DNA of 9,653 nucleotides from NCBI GenBank assembly GCA_020435185.1, contig JAGRAA010000347.1:1-9653 (forward strand), in the 5' to 3' direction. How positions within the stretch are numbered: the first letter of the stretch is position 1; each line of letters opens with the position of its first letter. Source of the stretch: Bdellovibrionales bacterium (GTDB lineage: Bacteria > Bdellovibrionota > Bdellovibrionia > Bdellovibrionales > UBA1609). The notes below the pieces were generated by a model. The model was given only the letters and a program-made list of their open reading frames with translations. It made no database searches and was not told where the DNA came from. The position numbers were made by a program, and so were the translations under genes. This document shows, in pieces, positions 1 to 5,887 of the stretch.

Positions 1-864
1 CAAACAATCGCCATGTTTAACATCATGTTCTCTGATACCCTTAAGCTCCTTAATGATTTCCCAAAGTGCTGAGCAGATTGAAACCTTTCTCCATTCATCG
101 GTTTTCGTTCCCTTATACTCGTTAAGAGCTTTATTGTAAGAACGCTGAATAGTGATGATTTGATCTCTCTCATCAATTACTGACCATTTAAGAGCATAGA
201 GTTCACCATTTCTGGCACCAGTGTATAAAGCAAATGCCCATATAAAGTACCATTTAGGTTCGTACTGCTTGGCATAGAGGAGTAACTTTTTAATCTCATC
301 GTCGCTCAAGATTTCTGTTCGCATTCTTTTGCGACTCTTAATTGAGACTCCAACTGTTGGACTACGTTCTACACCATGAACGTGATAATGAAGAATTCCA
401 AAATCAAAAACTTTCTTAATGTCTCCACGAATTTTTCCAATCATAGAATCGGAAAGTTCAGACGTTTTCAGTTTATGAAATAGTCTCGTTACGTCTGCGG
501 GATTAATTTTGGATGCAATCACTTGGTTCCATTCAGGGGTCCACTTCCTTAAAGCTCTTAGAGCTTCATTGAAAGTTTGTTTGCCCTGCACATGTGATCC
601 ATCGAGAACCTTTGGGTACTCGTGAGTCTCATAGAGATTCAATAACTTTTCCCAAGTTACACCCAAAACATCACGTTGAGCCTTTTCAAGTTGAACTTCT
701 TTTAAAAGCTGACGCTCTAATGCTTTAGCCTTATTAGAGTTGACTTCAATATCATCATATCTACGTTTACGAGTAATACGCCCACTTGGATGGTTTTTAC
801 ACCGCACACTTACTTCGATGAGCAAGCGTTGTTTTCCTCGTTCAGTAATCAGTCGTTGTGCCAT
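1..864 (-). CDS. int: Tyrosine recombinase / integrase, partial (C-terminus off the left edge)
   Basis: Site-specific recombinase expected to integrate and excise the element at a chromosomal att site. The frame is open for 288 codons from the ATG at 864 to base 1 and has no stop in the window, so the C-terminus is missing. Residues about 1-50 form a basic arm-binding-like region (GRITRKRRYDD), 70-165 look like the SAM-like core-binding domain, and the catalytic domain starts near 185. TGARNGEL (about 215-222) carries the first catalytic Arg (R218), and GTKTDEWRKV (252-261) carries the beta-hairpin Lys (K254). The HxxR box and the nucleophilic Tyr should lie beyond the edge. The start is supported by GGAGG at 871-875, six bases upstream, inside the preceding xis gene; the two genes overlap as TAATG. 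The attachment site would be expected to the left, outside the window. Confidence 0.93.
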   Translation of the reverse strand, partial: MAQRLITERGKQRLLIEVSVRCKNHPSGRITRKRRYDDIEVNSNKAKALERQLLKEVQLEKAQRDVLGVTWEKLLNLYETHEYPKVLDGSHVQGKQTFNEALRALRKWTPEWNQVIASKINPADVTRLFHKLKTSELSDSMIGKIRGDIKKVFDFGILHYHVHGVERSPTVGVSIKSRKRMRTEILSDDEIKKLLLYAKQYEPKWYFIWAFALYTGARNGELYALKWSVIDERDQIITIQRSYNKALNEYKGTKTDEWRKVSICSALWEIIKELKGIREHDVKHGDCL

Positions 865-1163
865 TAGTAACCTCCTTTTGCGGGGAGACTAATGGCCCTA
901 TCTAAGTCATCACGTAGAAAACGGTTCAATCTACCGAGCTTTCTTGGAGAAAGCATTCCTCGATAAACCATATTCTTGATAGACCCGACTGAAACTCTCA
1001 AATACTGTGCTGCCTCAATAGTCGTCATCCATTTAAGATCACCTAATGAAACAGCTCGTTCGGTTGCTATTCTGTTTTCAAAGAGCAAATTATTACCTAA
1101 ATCAGAGTCTACCTCGGAATTCTCACTTATAAAAGCCAAGTTTTCTTTCCTAATTTTACTCAT
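864..1163 (-). CDS. xis: Excisionase-family helix-turn-helix DNA-binding protein
   Basis: A 99-residue protein with a C-terminal MerR/excisionase-type winged helix at about residues 45-90. It shows the family pattern MTTIEAAQYLRVSVGSIKNM, then a wing (YRGMLSPRKLGRLNRFLR) and a closing helix (RDDLDRAI). Members bind DNA as recombination directionality factors or as small regulators of the integrase. The N-terminal 40 or so residues are charged and resemble nothing I recognise. I chose the ATG at 1163 because GGGAG (1170-1174) sits six bases upstream. A longer frame starting at a TTG (1226) would translate through one arm of the large dyad and is less likely. The stop overlaps the integrase ATG by one base (TAATG), so Xis and Int are probably made from one transcript. 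Excision function is inferred from family and position; a purely regulatory role is possible. Confidence 0.85.
   Translation of the reverse strand: MSKIRKENLAFISENSEVDSDLGNNLLFENRIATERAVSLGDLKWMTTIEAAQYLRVSVGSIKNMVYRGMLSPRKLGRLNRFLRDDLDRAISLPAKGGY
871..875 (-). promoter_or_regulatory. Ribosome site for the integrase inside xis
   Basis: GGAGG on the minus strand, six bases before the integrase ATG, is embedded in the last codons of xis. Together with the TAATG overlap it indicates independent but coupled initiation of Int. Confidence 0.75.
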
Positions 1164-1188
1164 TTTAATCTCCCATTTATTTAACTCT

Positions 1189-1303
1189 CGCCCGCCGCTA
1201 TGCCCCGTCTCCGTGACCACTTCCAATCAAAGTACAAAGTACTTAATCGTAGATGTTGGGTGGGAGTGGTCACGGAGCTTCAGAGGGGCATTTAATGCGG
1301 GCG
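1189..1303. repeat. Large imperfect dyad, three nested inverted-repeat blocks
   Basis: Three arm pairs share nearly the same centre (about 1243-1246). The outer pair is CGCCCGC (1189-1195) with GCGGGCG (1297-1303). The middle pair is TGCCCC (1201-1206) with GGGGCA (1285-1290). The inner pair is a perfect 13-mer, CTCCGTGACCACT (1209-1221) with AGTGGTCACGGAG (1265-1277). That is 26 paired positions separated by short mismatched bulges. The central loop (1222-1264) carries its own small palindrome. The arms are strikingly GC-rich against AT-rich surroundings. As DNA it could be a relaxosome or Xis binding region or an extruding cruciform; as RNA it could form a leader structure just upstream of the xis ribosome site. 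No U-run follows it on either strand, so it is not a plain terminator. Confidence 0.8.
1229..1244. repeat. Tandem AAAGTAC heptamer and short palindrome at the dyad centre
   Basis: AAAGTAC occurs twice back to back (1229-1235 and 1236-1242). The same bases form the palindrome AAGTAC-AAA-GTACTT (1230-1244), whose centre (1237) lies near the centre of the large dyad. It could be a small operator or the tip of a cruciform; no protein is assigned to it. Confidence 0.6.
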
Positions 1304-1370
1304 TCGGTCTATTAAATCACTAAAATCAGGATATAATTAAGGATGATTTTCAAGAAAACTTAAGGCTACG

Positions 1371-1394
1371 ACTTCAGCGTCCTAACGCTGAAGT
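1371..1394 (-). terminator. Hairpin spanning the operon's last stop codon (possible terminator)
   Basis: A perfect 10-bp stem, ACTTCAGCGT (1371-1380) with ACGCTGAAGT (1385-1394), closes a four-base loop (1381-1384). On the minus strand the loop contains most of the TAG stop (1384-1382) of the replication-relaxation gene. No U-run follows the stem directly; a TTTTC appears only about ten bases downstream. It may act as a weak intrinsic terminator, a 3' end stabiliser or a protein site at the end of the transfer operon. Confidence 0.5.
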
Positions 1395-2236
1395 GCGAAC
1401 ATTTCATTACGTCTTTTTTGCCACAAATTTGTTTCAAGAATGTTGATCCAATTTTGCAAATTTATGTTCTGGCCGGTTGACGAAAACATTTTTACATTCG
1501 CATCAATTGAAGGCGTAAAGGAATTTGTAAACATCAAAAAGTACTCACCATACTGTCGAATTCTTCGAGCTGTGGTTTTAATACGATCTGAATAAACACC
1601 GCCAACAAGATCAATGAGTGCATGATTGGGGCAAATATAGATGACTCCATCCACATAAGAGCGTGTGGAAAACTTATTTAATTTGTGAAAGATCCGCTTC
1701 CTGGTTTTTGGTGTTTTCTCAATTTCAACAGCAATAGTTATAAAGTCATTAGTGGTTTCGCTTTTAAATGAAACTGTTATATCAGGGTAAAATTCTACGT
1801 CTTGGTTCATCATTAGATGGTCCATTATTTTGGAATCTGATGAAATATGAAAATCACGAATAGATTTTGCCTTTGGAAAATGTTTTTCAAAATAGTTAGA
1901 CCAATAGGCACAAGCGATTGAATGCTCAATATCATGGGCTCTAAAATTTGGGATGTTTAGATCTTTTTGGTCACAATTCAAAATTTTTGAAATCTCAATT
2001 TTTGCTACCTTACTTGCACAAAGTTGAAAGTAGTTTTTAGCAAAAGTGTTTTGGATCTTGTTACATCTAATCACTAAACCTCGGTTAACGAGGCGATAAA
2101 GGCAGTCTTGCGTTCTTCGCATTTTGATTTCAGGTTCAAGAATATTTGTAAGCACTTCAACATCTAAAGGTCCATAATCGTAGAGAGCTTTTATCACTTG
2201 AGGAGTTCTGCCCTTAGGCTTTACGAACTTAGACAT
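1382..2236 (-). CDS. Replication-relaxation family protein (winged helix plus nuclease-like domain), candidate relaxase or relaxosome protein
   Basis: A 284-residue protein resembling the replication-relaxation family found on plasmids and conjugative elements, some members of which are reported to act as relaxases. Residues about 10-60 look like a winged helix (TPQVIKALYDYGPLDVEVLT, then a basic recognition helix with RRTQDCLYRLVNRG). An HDIEH motif follows at 101-105. Then comes a PD-(D/E)xK-like core: YPDITVSF (150-157) and the strand IAVEIEKT (168-175), followed by a basic helix KTRKRIFHKLNKF. No HUH triad or relaxase tyrosine pattern is seen. The ATG at 2236 has GAGG about eight bases upstream and overlaps the RHH-like gene by 16 nt, so the pair is probably co-translated. 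DNA nicking at oriT is inferred from context; a regulatory or replication role is equally compatible with the fold. Confidence 0.72.
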   Translation of the reverse strand: MSKFVKPKGRTPQVIKALYDYGPLDVEVLTNILEPEIKMRRTQDCLYRLVNRGLVIRCNKIQNTFAKNYFQLCASKVAKIEISKILNCDQKDLNIPNFRAHDIEHSIACAYWSNYFEKHFPKAKSIRDFHISSDSKIMDHLMMNQDVEFYPDITVSFKSETTNDFITIAVEIEKTPKTRKRIFHKLNKFSTRSYVDGVIYICPNHALIDLVGGVYSDRIKTTARRIRQYGEYFLMFTNSFTPSIDANVKMFSSTGQNINLQNWINILETNLWQKRRNEMFALQR

Positions 2237-2547
2237 TGTTCGTCCTCAATTTGCGTTTTGGTTTTTTTGGATTTAGCTTTCACACCCTTTTTAAGAGCCA
2301 GCAGACTTTCAATGGCAAGATCGACATCCAAGTCTTTCTTTGAAGCCAGTAAACGCAAAGATTTCCGAAGATTTGTATGCTTTAACTGGAGCTTATCAAT
2401 ATCCACGTTAGAAGAGAGCACCATTTCGTTAATGACGTCCGAGTAGTTAATGTTGCCATTTTCAAATCCTTGATTAGCTGATTTAGTTATCTCTTCCACA
2501 ATGGGCCACGAATCATCATTAAGTAACACTTGAATTCTCTTTTTCAT
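2221..2547 (-). CDS. Small ribbon-helix-helix-like DNA-binding protein, possible relaxosome accessory factor
   Basis: A 108-residue protein. The N-terminus fits a ribbon-helix-helix layout: a strand (KKRIQVLLND, 2-11), helix A (DSWPIVEEITKSANQG, 12-27) and helix B (YSDVINEMVL, 35-44). A leucine-rich helical middle (about 50-85) suits dimerisation, and a Lys-rich tail follows (KKGVKAKSKKTKT, about 86-98). Such proteins commonly serve as relaxosome accessory or autoregulatory factors in conjugation. The start is the ATG at 2547, with GGAGG (2554-2558) six bases upstream; a TTG one codon earlier leaves too little spacing. The gene overlaps the lipoprotein stop by one base (TGATG) and the next gene by 16 nt. 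The RHH assignment is by eye and moderate. The pairing with the replication-relaxation protein is the main reason to suspect a DNA-processing job. Confidence 0.7.
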   Translation of the reverse strand: MKKRIQVLLNDDSWPIVEEITKSANQGFENGNINYSDVINEMVLSSNVDIDKLQLKHTNLRKSLRLLASKKDLDVDLAIESLLALKKGVKAKSKKTKTQIEDEQCLSS

Positions 2548-2885
2548 CAATTTCCTCCTTGGTTATTCATATTTATAATAAATGGATTAGGTGGAAGATC
2601 TCCAAAGTAAGTGTCAGGATCGCCGGTTGGTTTGTAGCGATCCTTATCAATTTCCTTGTGAGTAATATAAGAAGTAAGGACTCCAAGAGCTAACCCGACA
2701 GCAGCACCAGTCAGAACTGTGCTTGAATCAGGTTTAACACCAGCATCATTGTATCCAGCGTGTACAGCGGCCACTCCGGTGGCAGTACCAATTGTGGCAC
2801 CAAGTTTTACAGATTGATTTAGTGTTGTGCATGCGGATGAACTCAAGAGTGCTAAAGTTAAAAAAACATTAATCAACTTTTTCAT
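2547..2885 (-). CDS. Glycine-zipper lipoprotein, candidate VirB7-type or entry-exclusion protein
   Basis: A 112-residue predicted lipoprotein. The lysine n-region (MKK), hydrophobic core (LINVFLTLALL) and SSAC box put the lipidated cysteine at residue 19, although the box is less canonical than LAGC. The mature part has two Gly/Ala-rich stretches, GATIGTATGVAAVHAG (about 29-44) and GAAVGLALGVLTSYI (about 60-74). These resemble the glycine-zipper segments of outer-membrane lipoproteins such as TraT. The C-terminus is Pro/Asn-rich. The ATG at 2885 follows GAGGAG and lies inside the end of the coupling-protein gene (17-nt overlap). In a conjugation operon it could be the small VirB7-like pilotin of the channel core or a surface- or entry-exclusion lipoprotein. 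The sequence does not decide between them. Confidence 0.75.
   Translation of the reverse strand: MKKLINVFLTLALLSSSACTTLNQSVKLGATIGTATGVAAVHAGYNDAGVKPDSSTVLTGAAVGLALGVLTSYITHKEIDKDRYKPTGDPDTYFGDLPPNPFIINMNNQGGN
2554..2558 (-). promoter_or_regulatory. Ribosome site deciding the start of the RHH-like gene
   Basis: GGAGG on the minus strand lies six bases before the ATG at 2547 and only three before an in-frame TTG at 2550. It therefore favours the ATG. It sits inside the end of the lipoprotein gene. Confidence 0.7.
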
Positions 2886-4380
2886 TTATCTTCTCCTCTA
2901 ATTTTGGAAATTTAATTTTAAAAACGGCTGAGGCTCCTTCTTCATTTTCTTCACCGTGGGCAATGAGTACAGAGCCTGTACCAGTGGGTAAAGTTTTAAG
3001 TAAATCAGGGGGTGCTCGGTATTGGTGAGCTTCTCTGACGGTGCCTTCTCCTACACTTTCCGCACGCTCGGCTTCTTTAGAATTTGTTACTCGCTGAGTA
3101 ATCTTCTGATAGATTTTTGTACCAAAAGACCTCGACATAAACTCTGCCGAGTCAGGGTCATTGATTCTCAGAACAATCTTGGTGGCCGAGTTATCAGTAA
3201 TCTTATTTAAAAATCCTTTCGAGACTTCTGATAGGTCACCAATACTTTGATGGGAAAAATGCAGGGCTAGTCCAGCAGATCGAGCTTTTGAGATAAGATC
3301 TGCGAACTCAAGACAGGCGAAAGAAGCAAACTCATCTAAATAGGTTGGGATGAGCTTGACTTCTTTTGCCTTGGATTCATCTCTATGTGCGGTTCCGGCC
3401 AAAAAATTTAGGTTATTTATGAGTAGGCGACCAAGAATACTTACCAGTTGGGGTGAAATTAGACTTTGTAATCGAAAATAAATAACATTCCCGTTCTTTG
3501 AGTCTTCAAGATTAATTTGGACACTCCCTTTTGGGGACAAAATTGACCCTAAGTGTCCTCTGCACAACAGGTTGATTTGGTCTCTAAGTCCCAAAACATC
3601 ATTGTATTCTCTTTTGTAAGTACTCTTTGATTCTTTATCATCACGTTTTGCTAAAGCTGCTGAGTAGCGTTCTGAATCTTCAAGATAATGAGATAGATCT
3701 TCAAGCTGGGGATTTTTATCTTCTAGCTCATAGTGATATTGATAGATCCCCTGTAGAGCCGACAGTGCTTTTGATTTATAGTACTCCTCACTCCACTCTA
3801 GAGATGAAAACAACCTTTGTGCTGACTCTAAAGGGCTTCCATTACAAAGCGGATCATAACCAAGACTCCCTGGATCTGCCAAATCGAAGACCTTCAGTTT
3901 GTCTGCTGGGACTACTGACTCTAATTCCTTTATAAATGATTGGTCTCCCTTGGCATCTAGTATAATACTCCCAAGCCCACGTTTTACATCTTGCTTTATA
4001 AAATTAAGAATTACACTTTCAGTTTTTCCAGAACCAGTGGCTCCTAAAATGTGGGTATGGCGAGATCTAATATGATCTGGGAGGTAAATTTCAACACCAA
4101 GATCTTTGTCAACACCCATTCGAACGCAGTTTTCCGTTTGGGTCACAAGTGATTTTGGTAGAGTTTTAATTATTTTAAGATTCTTTCTCCTTTCTCGTCC
4201 TTGTTTAGAAAAGAAATGATAAAAAATGGCTCCAAGGATTATTAACCCTGAACAACTTGTTATCCCCAAAAGCGTGACTTCAGCGGGTGTCAATGTTGTA
4301 TAAAAACTGTAAACTTCAAGTAAACATATACCAAAGATAGTCAGGTATAGTGGTCCTTCATCTCTTGTTGAATTCTCCAC
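2869..4380 (-). CDS. virD4: VirD4/TraD-family type IV coupling protein
   Basis: A membrane-anchored hexameric ATPase that links the relaxosome to the secretion channel and drives DNA transfer. The 503-residue protein has two N-terminal membrane segments (about 11-29 and 34-57) followed by a basic stop (KQGRERRKNLK). Walker A is GATGSGKT (113-120) and Walker B lies in LIPTYLDEFASF (343-354, D349/E350); the motif SHQSIGD (376-382) follows. The helical insert between them (about 185-285) corresponds to the all-alpha domain that binds relaxosomes. The C-terminus stops soon after the ATPase core, so the long tail of F TraD is absent. The start is a GTG at 4380 overlapping the virB10-like stop (TAGTG), with AGGGGA upstream. 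The gene lies after the channel genes and before the candidate DNA-processing genes, which fits its bridging role. Confidence 0.93.
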   Translation of the reverse strand: MENSTRDEGPLYLTIFGICLLEVYSFYTTLTPAEVTLLGITSCSGLIILGAIFYHFFSKQGRERRKNLKIIKTLPKSLVTQTENCVRMGVDKDLGVEIYLPDHIRSRHTHILGATGSGKTESVILNFIKQDVKRGLGSIILDAKGDQSFIKELESVVPADKLKVFDLADPGSLGYDPLCNGSPLESAQRLFSSLEWSEEYYKSKALSALQGIYQYHYELEDKNPQLEDLSHYLEDSERYSAALAKRDDKESKSTYKREYNDVLGLRDQINLLCRGHLGSILSPKGSVQINLEDSKNGNVIYFRLQSLISPQLVSILGRLLINNLNFLAGTAHRDESKAKEVKLIPTYLDEFASFACLEFADLISKARSAGLALHFSHQSIGDLSEVSKGFLNKITDNSATKIVLRINDPDSAEFMSRSFGTKIYQKITQRVTNSKEAERAESVGEGTVREAHQYRAPPDLLKTLPTGTGSVLIAHGEENEEGASAVFKIKFPKLEEKINEKVD

Positions 4381-5204
4381 TATCGTTCCCCTGGAAAGTA
4401 ATCAGTAAGTTCGGCATAAAAGATTTGTGATGAATCAAGAACCAATACATTAGCTCTATTCTGTTCAATCGTGGCTGAGTTGTTTGATTCTTGGAGTAGA
4501 CCTGAGGCAAATATTTTGAGTAATGCATCTTTTAGAGATTGTTTCGATTCGTCATTGCCTTGCATATTTGCAATACCACTTTTTGCACCACCCAATGCCG
4601 CTCTGGCAAAAAATCCTTCCTTCTTCCTGGCGTTGACACCCAACGTACCACTTAGGCTGAGTGCTCTAGCCGCAATCGGAACAGCTACACTTCGATTTGT
4701 TGGATGTTTTAAAAGATTAAAAGTAATATTTATTCGTTCAAAAGTAGCATCTGGAGAAGCATCACCGATGAGCGTAGCCCCCCTTAGATTAGGTCCAAGA
4801 GAATTATCAATAACTATGGCGTGAACCGGAGCATTTGAGTAGGTCTCAACTTGATTCAAAAGTTTGATTTTTGTCAAAGTTCCAGGAGCTCTCTTTGAAA
4901 TACCAAAGGACTGAGCTTTTCCTTTCGATGATCCCGTGAAGTCGATAATTTGAGACCGCATCGAATTATCAGTTATTTCTTCACGAGCTTGTCTCTTTGG
5001 CTTTGTTTTTCCTTCAGTCAGATTGGAGTTATCACAAGACTTAAACATAAAAACAGCAAGAGCTGGCAAAAAAACAAATATTGCTACATCTTTTGCGAAA
5101 AGAAGGACCTGAAAGCGTGGCTCAGCTCCTGGGTGATCCGGTGCTGACCATCTCTCCTTAAGTGATGCTTTAATTCTATTTGTTGGAGAATTGGGATTAT
5201 TCAC
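4380..5204 (-). CDS. virB10: VirB10/TrbI-like channel protein spanning inner and outer membranes
   Basis: The scaffold that couples inner-membrane ATPases to the outer-membrane core complex. The protein has 274 residues: a short cytoplasmic N-terminus (1-38), one membrane segment (about 39-55, VAIFVFLPALAVFMF), a brief linker and a C-terminal beta-barrel domain. The barrel carries family-like text: PGTLTKIKLLNQVETY (107-122), APVHAIVID (125-133), GATLIGDA (142-149) and a basic RSVAVPIAARALSLSG stretch (171-186). The segment about 200-250 is helical and probably includes the antenna that forms the outer-membrane pore. It is short for VirB10 (usually well above 350 residues) and lacks a long Pro-rich linker. 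The GTG start at 5204 overlaps the virB9-like stop as GTGA, with AGGAGG four bases upstream. Confidence 0.88.
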   Translation of the reverse strand: MNNPNSPTNRIKASLKERWSAPDHPGAEPRFQVLLFAKDVAIFVFLPALAVFMFKSCDNSNLTEGKTKPKRQAREEITDNSMRSQIIDFTGSSKGKAQSFGISKRAPGTLTKIKLLNQVETYSNAPVHAIVIDNSLGPNLRGATLIGDASPDATFERINITFNLLKHPTNRSVAVPIAARALSLSGTLGVNARKKEGFFARAALGGAKSGIANMQGNDESKQSLKDALLKIFASGLLQESNNSATIEQNRANVLVLDSSQIFYAELTDYFPGER

Positions 5205-5887
5205 TTAACCTCCTTATTTAAAGTTAAAGAAATTGGTTCTCTAAACCCTTTTAAGGGTATTCTTAGTTGGGTTGCCACCAAAGTCCTTGGAACATTTGGC
5301 CGCTTAAAAAGAAAGCGAGCTTTTACTTCTGAATCTTTTTGAACAACTTCACGTTCTGCCCAAACTTGATCTGGTTTTATGAATATATTTTTGTAGGTTA
5401 AAAAGGTATTTTTCCAGTATGGCTGGATAGAGGCAGTGGTATCTGCGGACATAGTGATTTCTAAACTCAAAAAGTCTTTTTTGCTGTCAAAGGACTTTTT
5501 AGTCAGCCAGGTGGCTCTTTTGTATACTTTTGACTTCTTGTTTTTTTTTGCCATTTTTACCGCAATAGACTTCATTGAAGTAAATTTTCGATAAAACGTA
5601 GGTTCAGCATCGTCTGAGACGGATAATAAAAACAACCTTGTGGGCTGTTTTTTAAAATAAACGAACATATTACTTGTTGATTCATCAACAAGTGCCTTAA
5701 GAACAACTGAGGACTTTAGTTTTTCAACTTGAAAACTGCGAGTGTCTCCAATTACAACTTGTGTTGGAGTCTCGTCAAATTCCAGAATCGTGCTGTAACC
5801 TTGTTTTAAAAACACCGGCACGGGTGCATCAGCAACCTCAACTGCTCTCGCTTGAAAGCTAAATAAAAGCATAATTAAAAAATTCAT
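5201..5887 (-). CDS. virB9: VirB9/TraK-like periplasmic core-complex protein
   Basis: Probable outer core-complex subunit of the secretion channel. The 228-residue precursor has a short signal peptide (MNFLIMLLFSFQARA, cleavage after A15) that lacks the usual lysines. The N-terminal domain begins PVFLKQGYSTILEFDETP, then VVIGDTRSF and SNMFVYFKKQPTRLFLLSV, matching the VirB9/TraK pattern of gain-of-order beta strands. A very Lys-rich patch (about 106-136) follows, then a beta-rich C-terminal domain. The usual VirB9 C-terminal consensus is not obvious, so a TraK-type assignment is possible. GGAGG lies five bases before the ATG. The gene overlaps the virB6-like stop (TAATG) and the virB10-like start (GTGA), and the VirB9-VirB10 order is itself supporting evidence. 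Confidence 0.78.
   Translation of the reverse strand: MNFLIMLLFSFQARAVEVADAPVPVFLKQGYSTILEFDETPTQVVIGDTRSFQVEKLKSSVVLKALVDESTSNMFVYFKKQPTRLFLLSVSDDAEPTFYRKFTSMKSIAVKMAKKNKKSKVYKRATWLTKKSFDSKKDFLSLEITMSADTTASIQPYWKNTFLTYKNIFIKPDQVWAEREVVQKDSEVKARFLFKRPNVPRTLVATQLRIPLKGFREPISLTLNKEVK

Larger units (their letters stand above)
1164..1381. other. 218-bp intergenic region between the transfer operon and xis-int
   Basis: The only sizeable non-coding gap in the window. Going leftwards it holds the hairpin at 1371-1394, an AT-rich stretch (about 1304-1370) and the large GC-rich dyad (1189-1303). The xis ribosome site (1170-1174) then follows. The AT-rich stretch could carry the xis-int promoter reading leftwards. 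On the minus strand TTCTTG, then 17 bases, then TATCCT is the best pair I can find, and it is weak. No tRNA or protein gene is visible. Position next to the candidate DNA-processing proteins also makes this the likeliest place for an oriT. Confidence 0.6.

Noticed and set aside
1164..1226. N-terminal extension of Xis from a TTG at 1226
   Set aside because: It would translate one arm of the inverted repeat; the ATG at 1163 has a well-placed GGGAG and gives a normal-sized protein.
1189..1303. Dyad as an intrinsic terminator, tRNA or CRISPR repeat
   Set aside because: No U-run on either strand, no cloverleaf with T or anticodon arms, and no regularly spaced repeats anywhere in the window.
976..1323. 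Plus-strand open frame of 115 codons over xis and the dyad
   Set aside because: It is antisense to a well-supported HTH gene, runs through both dyad arms, and has low-complexity hydrophobic text with no recognisable domain.
1164..1381. Attachment site (att) in the gap upstream of xis
   Set aside because: In int-xis modules the att site normally lies beyond the integrase C-terminus, which is off the left edge; no duplicated core is visible here.
3627..3935. Plus-strand open frame of 102 codons inside the coupling-protein gene
   Set aside because: It lies fully antisense to the VirD4 ATPase core and shows no domain or ribosome site; the same holds for other antisense frames at 2198-2446, 4471-4824, 4950-5147, 5939-6172, 6509-6718, 6968-7195, 8599-8838 and 8848-9081.
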